A stretch of 50,811 nucleotides of DNA from Microcoleus sp. bin38.metabat.b11b12b14.051 (GTDB lineage: Bacteria > Cyanobacteriota > Cyanobacteriia > Cyanobacteriales > Microcoleaceae), in the NCBI RefSeq assembly GCF_013299165.1, contig NZ_JAAFKD010000040.1, forward strand, positions 1 through 50,811. Reading direction: 5' to 3'. Shown here piece after piece: positions 29,034 through 35,904 of this stretch; within the stretch, counting starts at the first letter, position 1, and the number at the start of each line of letters is the position of its first letter. Made by a program: the position numbers and the translations under genes. The notes under the pieces are model-generated. The model was not told where the DNA came from and did not search any database. It worked only from the letters and a program-made list of their open reading frames with translations.

Positions 29034-30011
29034 TTAATGCCAGAGATAAAGTTGCAGGACTTGCCTTTCTCCTTTACGCACATCTCCACCTCGATGAATT
29101 CCTTCATTATCAAAAAAAAGGAGATCCCCATCCTCAGAAGTGAAATGACACTCCCTGCCTAGAAGTGCTGCTGATTCTAGAGATGTATCGAGCAAGTCAT
29201 TGCCAAATTCTGCTTTTTTTTGAAAGAATTTTGGCAATGCCCAAAACAACTCACGTTCTGAAATAGAGCATTTGCTTAAACCGCAAAAACTATTGGCATA
29301 ACGTATACTTTTTTCCCATAATCCCAGTTGATAATTATTACTCCCTATAACGTATTTGAACTGCCCATTATTTTCATCAACATCATTTAGATAAATAAGA
29401 CACTTAACCATTCGATGGTAACTCCAATCTATATGCAGGTCTGTTGTGGCAGGAGCATCCATGTTTTCAAAAGCTTGATAAATAAAATTATCACTTTCAT
29501 CATAAATATGAAGAGATATCTTTTTTAGAGTGATTGAATATCCTATGTAAATACTTGCTATTTTAATTATAGCATGATTATTAAGGATTTCAAGACATTC
29601 ATTGTATAATAAATCTTCATAAATACATAACATATTATCAATGAAAGTGCGTTTATCGGCAGGTATCTTTGCTCGTTTGCACTTGAGTATAAATATCCAA
29701 TACTTCAATAAATTAGTAAGTCTTGATTTTTGTAAATGAGATATTTTTTTAACAATTATTCCATTCTGTATAAATTGCTCTAATTGTGTAGGTATATTTG
29801 TAGGATAGCAATCAATTGTTAATGAACTATATTTGAAATTATGTAAATTATTTTTTAAACATCGTAAAAAGCTGGGTAAAAATTTATTAAGAGCTAAATA
29901 TTGGTTATGTCGTGATGGTTGACCAAACAGTTTTCCATAGGCAGGATGATTGCTGTAGTCGATCAAAGGAATCTTATTCATCAATTCTTTATCTGACGGA
30001 ATAGGGGTCAT
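29034..30011 (-). CDS. Phytanoyl-CoA dioxygenase-like Fe(II)/2-oxoglutarate oxygenase
   Basis: The 325-residue protein has the double-stranded beta-helix facial triad in its C-terminal half: His193 and Asp195 in TDLHIDWSYH, His306 in FFDNEGIHRGGD, and Arg316 in KGERQVLQ for 2-oxoglutarate. This H-x-D...H...R pattern and the GDLLFFDNEGIHRGG block are those of the PhyH family, which hydroxylates small molecules and, in some pathways, peptides. The N-terminal 140 residues are helical and Lys-rich, with no recognised domain. It is divergent from the HprK-like gene at 30112 across a 100-bp region containing a perfect inverted repeat. Base composition is AT-rich, like the other genes to its right. 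I infer a tailoring role on the peptide or its product. Confidence 0.82.
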   Translation of the reverse strand: MTPIPSDKELMNKIPLIDYSNHPAYGKLFGQPSRHNQYLALNKFLPSFLRCLKNNLHNFKYSSLTIDCYPTNIPTQLEQFIQNGIIVKKISHLQKSRLTNLLKYWIFILKCKRAKIPADKRTFIDNMLCIYEDLLYNECLEILNNHAIIKIASIYIGYSITLKKISLHIYDESDNFIYQAFENMDAPATTDLHIDWSYHRMVKCLIYLNDVDENNGQFKYVIGSNNYQLGLWEKSIRYANSFCGLSKCSISERELFWALPKFFQKKAEFGNDLLDTSLESAALLGRECHFTSEDGDLLFFDNEGIHRGGDVRKGERQVLQLYLWH

Positions 30012-30111
30012 GAGAATTTAGCATAAAACGGTCGTGGGGTCGTGAGTTATTTCATGCACTACCTTTTATGCTAGACTTATAAGGTTAACACAAAGTAACT
30101 TAAGTTGTCCT
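30012..30111. promoter_or_regulatory. Divergent control region with perfect 10-bp inverted repeat
   Basis: TAGCATAAAA (30019-30028) and TTTTATGCTA (30064-30073) are perfect inverted arms 35 bp apart. They lie between the divergent oxygenase and HprK-like genes. TTATAAGG follows at about 30078 and could be a -10 for the + gene. The region may hold an operator serving both genes. Confidence 0.45.
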
Positions 30112-31158
30112 ATGGGTAAGCTCTTAGCTCAATATGCTTCAGGTACTATGTACCGTGAACCAGAAGAAGATATTTACGACCAAGAATTCATAGAAGTTCT
30201 TGAAAATATCTGCTCATACAAGCTATACCTCGATTTTTATGGATGCTATGTCTGTGTCAGATCACAGTCAAGAGCAATGCACTCAGAATTTGAGTTTATT
30301 TTTGAAATGTTTTGTATTGCTCCAAGAGCCGGAGAAGATTATATAGAGTTTTTCTTTTCAATAGAAAGAAATTTATATCAAACTAGAGAAGAGCAGAAGC
30401 AACTTGAAGAGCTAACTTGGACGATAGCTAATTACTGTCATGACAATCTTGTTAAGACTGTTTATCGCAGAATGAATAATAAACTTACTAGGCTTCAAAA
30501 ATATGATAAATGGCCTACAGATGAGATGGTTATCCCGCCATTTAATATAGAGCCTTTGAGGAATAAATTATTAGTAATTGAGGGCAATGCTCTGATTAGT
30601 AATAAAGGTAAAGTATGTCTGATTGTAGGAGGCTGGTGGCAAGGAAAAACTACATTAACAGCTATTCTTTTGAAGATGGGCTATTCCTTTTTGAGTGATG
30701 GATTAATAGTGATAGATCGCCAAACTAGAAAAGTGAAACCATACAGCACTCTATGTGCTTTTCGTTATTATAATATTCCAGAGTTAGGTGATTTAGGTAA
30801 AGCAATTGTCAAACATCCCAAGACTATTCAGGTAGAGTCGCCCAATACAGGTTTAATTTACTTAAATCATTTCTCTAGCTTTTTTTCCTCCACCGTTTCT
30901 GAGTCTGCCTCACCTTCATTCATTGCCATATGTAAAAAAAGTGAAAATACGACTAATTTAAAGGCATCAGATGTGAAAGATTTTATGTTAGAAACTTGGC
31001 AATGTCGGACTGAATGTGGACTTGATAGAAATGAGTTTTTTCAAGATTTGCTATCACTTTATGAAACAACACAATGCTCGACACTGACCTATTCTAATTT
31101 ATCAGATGGAGCATTAATGTTAGACAAATATTTTACGGAAAATCTGCCGAACAGCTAA
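30112..31158 (+). CDS. HprK-like P-loop protein, copy 1
   Basis: The 348-residue protein resembles HPr-kinase C-terminal-like proteins found in peptide-modification clusters. The N-terminal half includes KLYLDFYGCYVCVRS, equivalent to a segment in the second copy. The Walker A loop is GGWWQGKTT (173-181), then ILLKMGYSFLSDGLIVID, where Asp196 corresponds to the first Asp of the usual LLSDD. In the second copy this is SDD; here the second Asp is Gly, so activity may differ. HprK-like kinases phosphorylate serine, for example in the tail of some lasso peptides. This gene is the only rightward gene of the cluster, convergent with the canonical MNIO gene 29 bp away. The kinase assignment is from the fold motifs; activity is inferred. 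Confidence 0.72.
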   Translation: MGKLLAQYASGTMYREPEEDIYDQEFIEVLENICSYKLYLDFYGCYVCVRSQSRAMHSEFEFIFEMFCIAPRAGEDYIEFFFSIERNLYQTREEQKQLEELTWTIANYCHDNLVKTVYRRMNNKLTRLQKYDKWPTDEMVIPPFNIEPLRNKLLVIEGNALISNKGKVCLIVGGWWQGKTTLTAILLKMGYSFLSDGLIVIDRQTRKVKPYSTLCAFRYYNIPELGDLGKAIVKHPKTIQVESPNTGLIYLNHFSSFFSSTVSESASPSFIAICKKSENTTNLKASDVKDFMLETWQCRTECGLDRNEFFQDLLSLYETTQCSTLTYSNLSDGALMLDKYFTENLPNS

Positions 31159-31187
31159 GGACAACCTTAATTATTTACTTATGCAAA

Positions 31188-31991
31188 TTACCTTTGCTTT
31201 AACAAAATATCTCTAGCAGTAAAAACATCATTTATTGATTCGTAAAAAGTTTCATACCTGTTGTCACGCTCTACAATCACAAACTCGATCTGACTAAAAA
31301 GATTAATTGCCATCTCATAGACACTCCAATTATCTTTAGCAACTGCACAACAATGGCTATCCCAGAGCTTACCCTCAACCTCATTTCCTCCTGCTAAGTG
31401 AAGCTGGCGAACCGACGAAATTGGAATTTTCTCTAACCATTCACGATAGTCAAAGTTATGATTCTTGGAATTTATATATAAGTTGGTTACATCAAGTAGA
31501 ATATTTACACCTGTTACTTGATATAACTTCGCTATAAATTCTGCTTCAGAAAATTCTTCATCTAACATTTTTAAAGGACAGCTAATATTTTCTAAAAGAA
31601 GAGGTTTTCCTATGATTTTCTGGAATTTCCTGATATTTGCCTCAAAAATTTTTAGAGTCTTGGAGTTGTATGATACCGGACAAGCAATGCCAGTGTCATA
31701 AGATTTATATCGGGTAATCCCTATGTGATCGCTTATAATTAGAGGATCGAAAATATCCACTAATCTTTTCAGTTCATATAAATAGTCTAACTCAATCTCA
31801 GAGGAACCGATGGAAAGGCTTACGCAGTGAAAAATAATATCTTTTTTGGGTAAGAACTTCTTCAATATCTCAACTTTCTTTCGGAGATCAAACATATATT
31901 GATCTGCCATTATCTCTATTACATCAATATTCTCAACTTGCTGATTAATCTCCGTTAAGACTTCTTCTCGCCATCCAATACCAAACTTCAT
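31188..31991 (-). CDS. MNIO (DUF692) multinuclear iron oxygenase, canonical copy
   Basis: The 267-residue TIM-barrel protein is of the DUF692 family, relatives of MbnB, TglH, BufB and ChrH, which use two or three iron ions to modify cysteine or other residues of peptides. Ligand-bearing motifs are nearly all kept: IEIMADQYM, His55 in FHCVSLSIGS, Asp88-His89 in ISDHIGI, Glu134 in LLENIS, Asp167/Asn170 in LLDVTNLYI, His198 in QLHLAGG, Asp211/His213 in WDSH and Glu241 in VIVERD. The one visible change is HLAGG where HLAGH is usual. AAAGAGG precedes the ATG. It is the last gene of the leftward operon, 24 bp after the candidate partner protein, the usual MNIO arrangement. Confidence 0.88.
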   Translation of the reverse strand: MKFGIGWREEVLTEINQQVENIDVIEIMADQYMFDLRKKVEILKKFLPKKDIIFHCVSLSIGSSEIELDYLYELKRLVDIFDPLIISDHIGITRYKSYDTGIACPVSYNSKTLKIFEANIRKFQKIIGKPLLLENISCPLKMLDEEFSEAEFIAKLYQVTGVNILLDVTNLYINSKNHNFDYREWLEKIPISSVRQLHLAGGNEVEGKLWDSHCCAVAKDNWSVYEMAINLFSQIEFVIVERDNRYETFYESINDVFTARDILLKQR

Positions 31992-32015
31992 ATATTTGCC
32001 TCTTTAGGTGACTAT

Positions 32016-32786
32016 TTAACCTGCGCTAGTTGTAAATAAATTTAGAATATTCCAGCTTTCAAGCAAGCTAGTTAGGCTATGAGATATCTTCGTACTCTCC
32101 TTTTCATTTAATGAAAGTTGATTTCTTAAAAAGTTATTGATTTCCAGTATAGATCTAGGCTGTCTACAAAACCTAATCAGGGAGTAAGTAATTGTGTCTA
32201 TAGACTTAGTGCTAACAGAGGGTGTTTCATGATTTCCAATGAATACTAAGTATTTATTAGTCTTCTGTTTAAATAAAAATTCAGTTGTTTCTGGATTGTC
32301 CATATAAGCTTCAATATCAAAAGAAAATTCTCCTAATCTACAGAGATTATTCACTAAATAGTGATTTGAAATATGCTGTCTATTGAGAAGGTTATCATTA
32401 TTATAGCCGGTAATCCACAGTTGTGAAAACAATATAAACTCATACTTCGCTATATCTCGTAACCACAAAGGTTTTCGAGACTGTAATAAATACTTAAAAA
32501 GGATTAAACCATAGGTTTTAACTTTTTTTGTATACATCTCTCTATGCAATCCGCATTTTCCGAAGTAAATTTTAGATATCTTTTCTATTTCATCATAAGA
32601 AATATATTTTTTTGTATGTATGAATGGATTAATAAGAAGCTCTTGTTCATTAAATTGTAAAACTTTGCGAAAACTCAGTACATCATCACTAGATATATCT
32701 GACAAAGTAGAAGAGATAAAATTTTCCTCTCTCAACAGAGGATTAGATATGAGTTCTACTAATAATTCATGTTTGATTGGTATCAT
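32016..32786 (-). CDS. Possible MNIO partner protein (HvfC/DUF2063-like with C-terminal wHTH)
   Basis: The 256-residue protein sits directly upstream of the canonical MNIO, where partner proteins such as MbnC, TglI or BufC normally lie. PLWLRDIAKYEFILFSQLW (about 108-126) resembles the (Y/L)LxDxARxEW segment of DUF2063/HvfC proteins. The last 60 residues (TITYSLIRFCRQPRSILEIN through LTSLLESWNILNLF) look like a small winged helix such as a PqqD/RRE-type leader-binding domain. I infer that it recruits the precursor peptide to the iron enzyme. Similarity is faint and a structure prediction would settle it. It is 15 bp from the HprK-like gene above it. Confidence 0.5.
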   Translation of the reverse strand: MIPIKHELLVELISNPLLREENFISSTLSDISSDDVLSFRKVLQFNEQELLINPFIHTKKYISYDEIEKISKIYFGKCGLHREMYTKKVKTYGLILFKYLLQSRKPLWLRDIAKYEFILFSQLWITGYNNDNLLNRQHISNHYLVNNLCRLGEFSFDIEAYMDNPETTEFLFKQKTNKYLVFIGNHETPSVSTKSIDTITYSLIRFCRQPRSILEINNFLRNQLSLNEKESTKISHSLTSLLESWNILNLFTTSAG

Positions 32787-32801
32787 AGTAAGCTAGGTAG
32801 G

Positions 32802-33779
32802 TTATATGCTATGTTTTAAGAATTTGTGTGCAACTTCAATCAAATACTGCATATCAGTTAATCTAATATCATATGATATAATGTAGACTTTAACCAACTT
32901 TTCTAATAAAGCTTGAAGATTTTCACTGTATTCTTTGGGGTTAAGTTCGGAATAGTAAGAAAAAATCCTTAACAACTTATCCAGTGAAGATTTATCAATT
33001 TTATCAATTGTAACTTCTTGCTTGCCTGAAATATGATTTAAAAAGATGGCAACATTTGGTTCAGCACAATCAATAATGCAGCCAGGAAATAATTCTTCTG
33101 GAGAAATCATTAAGTGTGTATAATCAACAGATTGATATCTGATAAATTTTTTATTAGGTAAAATATTTTTTTTTATATTTGGATGTGCTTCAATAGTACC
33201 TTCTCGTAAACCAATAGGTCTCGGAAATGCTAGCAATTGGTTATTCCAAGCATCATATATTATCGTGTCATCAGATAGAAGCTTAAAGCCATTAAAAATT
33301 AAGTTGATCGAATATGTTGATTTACCCGAATTATTTTTACCAAATATTAGTATTGATTTTTGATCGTATGCTACGGCAGCACCATGAAAACCAATATGAT
33401 GATTGCAAAAAGGGCTAAGATGCAATGGAGGAATCAGAGAAGGTTGGGATGATTTATAACTGAATCTGTCATATAAGAAGGTAGTATTGTTATGAATTAC
33501 TTGAATTTCTTTGAAATACTGAGGAGCTTCTAATATTTTACTAAATGCTTGACGACCAGAGTCAGCTATCCAGTTAGTTTCTAGTCGGCTCTTGACAGAT
33601 GTAAATTTATTGATAAAATAATTAAAATAGTATTTATAATGAGTAACGTCTTCCAGATGAGTGAAATTTAAGTCTAGTAAAAATCCATAGAAATTGAGTT
33701 GTAGTTTGTACTTGAGCAGGGAGTTTATTTTCTCTGGGTTAGAAACTTTATTTGAGAGGTAAGTATCAATACTGGGCAT
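32802..33779 (-). CDS. HprK-like P-loop protein, copy 2
   Basis: The 325-residue protein belongs to the HPr serine-kinase C-terminal-like group. A Walker A loop GKNNSGKST (147-155) is followed by FKLLSDDTIIYD with the Ser-Asp-Asp motif (169-171) typical of HprK. A preceding HHIGFHGAAVAYDQK strand pair matches the layout of HprK catalytic domains. The N-terminal 110 residues parallel those of the other copy (QLNFYGFLLDL). No HPr-type target or PTS gene is nearby, so the likely substrate is the peptide or a cluster product. It is co-directional within the operon, 25 bp after the divergent MNIO gene and 15 bp before the next gene. Confidence 0.8.
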   Translation of the reverse strand: MPSIDTYLSNKVSNPEKINSLLKYKLQLNFYGFLLDLNFTHLEDVTHYKYYFNYFINKFTSVKSRLETNWIADSGRQAFSKILEAPQYFKEIQVIHNNTTFLYDRFSYKSSQPSLIPPLHLSPFCNHHIGFHGAAVAYDQKSILIFGKNNSGKSTYSINLIFNGFKLLSDDTIIYDAWNNQLLAFPRPIGLREGTIEAHPNIKKNILPNKKFIRYQSVDYTHLMISPEELFPGCIIDCAEPNVAIFLNHISGKQEVTIDKIDKSSLDKLLRIFSYYSELNPKEYSENLQALLEKLVKVYIISYDIRLTDMQYLIEVAHKFLKHSI

Positions 33780-33804
33780 AAATAGAACCTAATTTCAACA
33801 TAAT

Positions 33805-34689
33805 TTATACAGCAGTTTTTGATTCGAGAAAGTTTTTTGTAATCTCTCTTACTCTTTGTAAATCATTAAGCCCTGTAGAAAGTGCAGTGAAAAGATTAAA
33901 GTGTTCTAGAGTAACAGCCTTCAGGTTAGGGCATTTTTCTAAAAGATACAGGAGTATTTCGTAAAGTCTTTCACTATAAGGCTCTCCATGCAAATCAGCG
34001 TAATATTTTGAAGTATAGTCAACCATACCTTGAGCTAAATGTATCTGAACAACCTTGTCAAGTGGAAAGTCTTTCAATCGACTGATTACTGATTCACCAA
34101 CTATACTTTCCCATGACAACAAATGTCCAATATCGAGTAAGCAGTATGAATTAGATAACTCAAGGCAATCTGAGAACCAAGTGAGGAAATCTTGTTCACC
34201 AATCATAAAGGATATTGGTGGATTTTCTAAAAGAAAAGGTACTTCAACTGCTTCATTTATTTTGATCAGAGCATCAACGCAGTATTTCTTAGTTTCATCA
34301 GTCAGAAGAAGAGGTGATGTATCGATAGCAGTTGGCGCGACTCGAAACTGAGATAAATCTTCCGATATAAAAGTGGGTTGTATTATTGAAACCGCTTTGT
34401 TGACTTTCGAGATAAACTCATCGCTGGGGCCTAATTTAGTGCCTACTCTAAAACCGAAAATATGTGCAGTAATATTCTTTTTGTTAAGAAGCGGAAACCA
34501 CTGGAGAATTTCCTCTTCTTCTAGTTCTTTTTCATCGAGTGATGAAATTTCAAAAAAGTCGATATGTCTTGGCAGAATATCATTATTAAATTGATTTTGT
34601 GATTTTAGGAGTTTGATAAAATTGGGTATAAAAGCAATTCCCACCCCTAAAATTGGCTTACTTTCAATCTGATGATTCATAGCCATCAT
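33805..34689 (-). CDS. Divergent MNIO (DUF692-like) oxygenase
   Basis: The 294-residue TIM-barrel protein is related to DUF692 but has altered metal-site motifs. Visible are IDFFEIS, His76 in ITAHIFGFRVGT, Glu110-Asp111 in FISEDLSQF (usual SDH), Glu155 in FLLENPP, Asp186 and His189 in LLDIGHLLSW (usual LDVNN), His217 in VQIHLAQG, Asp232/His234 in ADLHGEP, and Glu262 in TLEHFN. Most ligand positions stay acidic or His, so a metal site is likely, perhaps with different nuclearity. It overlaps the preceding 231-codon gene by 26 bp. Three Mets occur in the first four codons, and GGAG spacing favours the second or third. A distinct reaction from the canonical MNIO is inferred. Confidence 0.75.
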   Translation of the reverse strand: MMAMNHQIESKPILGVGIAFIPNFIKLLKSQNQFNNDILPRHIDFFEISSLDEKELEEEEILQWFPLLNKKNITAHIFGFRVGTKLGPSDEFISKVNKAVSIIQPTFISEDLSQFRVAPTAIDTSPLLLTDETKKYCVDALIKINEAVEVPFLLENPPISFMIGEQDFLTWFSDCLELSNSYCLLDIGHLLSWESIVGESVISRLKDFPLDKVVQIHLAQGMVDYTSKYYADLHGEPYSERLYEILLYLLEKCPNLKAVTLEHFNLFTALSTGLNDLQRVREITKNFLESKTAV

Positions 34690-35359
34690 TCTCCGCGTGT
34701 TGATAAAAACAGTTTGACTTAATCCTAAAGTAGCTTTTCCATATCAAGAACCCAAAGTCACATAGGTTCTCTAATAATTGTGCATAAGAAGATTGATTGG
34801 TGATATCTAGATGAGCAATATTAAGAATATCAAACAGTTTATCTTCTGGTATATGAAGGTCACAATAATCTGCTAGTTGTTTTATTTCATAGCATATTAT
34901 TTGCCTTTCTAATTCACTTAAAGATACGTGACGTAGGCACTTAAGTATCCACCTAATTAGGGATTGACAACTAATACCAATATCAAGTATCGGATCTTCT
35001 CCCCGGACAAAATTTATGTACTTATTGAAATCTGGGAACGTATCTCGTGCAGAGAAAGCACTCAAGTTACAATATGTTTGCGTTTCATTTCCAAAGGCTC
35101 TAATTACTGCATATCTTGAAAATAAGATATAATCCCGTTGAACTAATATCTGATATTCAACATTCGTTTTAGTTCTAAATGCAGCATCAAAAATCAATGT
35201 TTTCTTGTCAATATGACCAAATAACTGCTTTTCACTCTCCATCAAATCTGGTAATTTGCGATTTATAAACTCTAAGAATGATTCGTCACTACTACCTAGC
35301 TCATCAATGTAGTAGGTAGATGTTGCTATCACCTGTGTCGCAGAATCAACTGAAAGCAT
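34664..35359 (-). CDS. Unknown protein next to the candidate precursor
   Basis: The 231-residue soluble protein has no domain I recognise. The N-terminal half is mixed strand/helix (IDKKTLIFDAAFRTKTNVEY, then LVQRDYILFSRYAVIRAFG). The C-terminal half is helical with several Cys (Cys131-ish ISCQSLIRWILKCLRH). It is the first gene after the small peptide gene and overlaps the divergent MNIO gene by 26 bp, so the two products are probably made together. By analogy with other MNIO systems it could be that enzyme's partner or leader-recognition protein, but nothing in the sequence proves this. No Shine-Dalgarno is visible at its ATG. Confidence 0.7.
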   Translation of the reverse strand: MLSVDSATQVIATSTYYIDELGSSDESFLEFINRKLPDLMESEKQLFGHIDKKTLIFDAAFRTKTNVEYQILVQRDYILFSRYAVIRAFGNETQTYCNLSAFSARDTFPDFNKYINFVRGEDPILDIGISCQSLIRWILKCLRHVSLSELERQIICYEIKQLADYCDLHIPEDKLFDILNIAHLDITNQSSYAQLLENLCDFGFLIWKSYFRIKSNCFYQHAENDGYESSD

Positions 35360-35381
35360 ATTTTTAACACATTTATCACAA

Positions 35382-35447
35382 AGTAGGGGATGTGAAACTT
35401 TCTGATTCTAATTAAGCAAATCTATGTATCCGAACATCCCCACTACT
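35382..35447 (-). promoter_or_regulatory. Hairpin between peptide gene and the rest of the operon
   Basis: GGGGATGT (35386-35393) pairs with ACATCCCC (35434-35441), extended by AGTA/TACT across a 2-nt bulge, with a loop of about 40 nt. It lies in the 109-bp gap after the peptide gene. Such a structure may protect the peptide mRNA or partially stop transcription, giving more peptide than enzymes. Confidence 0.45.
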
Positions 35448-35468
35448 GTCATTTCGATCAAGACTTGT

Positions 35469-35696
35469 TCAAATATCAGACAAGTCAACTATTCTATCAA
35501 TTAGCTCAGGAGAAGGTCCCTGAATGCCTGAGCAAATATGTCCACCACTCTTGGTAATCATTTCGATCACATTGATAGTTTTTGGTGGTTCGGTAGAAAG
35601 AAGATCCAACAGGGCTTGGGTACTTACACTATCGCGAGAATGGTTAGTGTCTTCCGTAAAGGAATTCTGTATGTCTAAGCCTTCCATATTTTTCAT
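35469..35696 (-). CDS. Candidate RiPP precursor peptide
   Basis: The 75-residue peptide is the first gene of the leftward MNIO/HprK operon. Residues 1-45 are acidic and Ser/Thr-rich with a helical stretch STQALLDLLST, a plausible leader. The C-terminal part has KSGGHICSGIQGPSPE (49-64) with the only cysteine, Cys55, then an acidic tail LIDRIVDLSDI. Gly51-Gly52 could mark a cleavage site, but the residues before them do not fit a standard double-glycine leader. Candidate modification sites are Cys55 (MNIO), Ser50/56/62/73 (HprK-like kinase) and Asp or His. A good promoter precedes it. I do not recognise a known family. Met4 is an alternative start. Confidence 0.7.
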   Translation of the reverse strand: MKNMEGLDIQNSFTEDTNHSRDSVSTQALLDLLSTEPPKTINVIEMITKSGGHICSGIQGPSPELIDRIVDLSDI

Positions 35697-35732
35697 ACGA
35701 AAACTCTTGTTTTATGAAGTGGTTGTATTTAT

Positions 35733-35761
35733 ATCATATTTAGAAATTAAAGCTTTGTCTA
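35733..35761 (-). promoter_or_regulatory. Sigma-70-type promoter of the peptide operon
   Basis: Reading the minus strand, TAGACA (35761-35756) is followed by a 17-bp spacer and TATGAT (35738-35733). Each hexamer matches consensus at five of six positions. The transcript would start near 35727, about 30 nt before the peptide's ATG at 35696. Confidence 0.65.
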
Positions 35762-35869
35762 CCCACAAAATATCTTATTTCATCAACAATTTTCTGCGGC
35801 TTTCACTCTATTTCAATCTAGTTATGTACTAAAATATCTCAAAATATACTTAAATATATAAAAACGTGC

Positions 35870-35875
35870 TATAAT
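35870..35875 (+). promoter_or_regulatory. Consensus -10 box of the NB-ARC gene
   Basis: A perfect TATAAT lies 29 bp upstream of the ATG at 35905, in a very AT-rich stretch. TACTTA 17 bp upstream is a weak -35. It faces away from the peptide operon promoter. Confidence 0.5.
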
Positions 35876-35904
35876 ACACAAAAATTTTCCATCCTCTTGA
35901 CCAG

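Noticed and set aside
35401..35460. A 14-codon frame MTVVGMFGYIDLLN in the gap after the peptide gene
   Set aside because: It is too short to distinguish from chance and overlaps the hairpin; no ribosome site is seen.
35469..35696. Standard double-glycine (C39 peptidase) leader in the peptide
   Set aside because: Gly51-Gly52 is present, but the upstream residues (Lys at -4) do not fit the usual hydrophobic pattern, and no C39 peptidase/ABC transporter is nearby.
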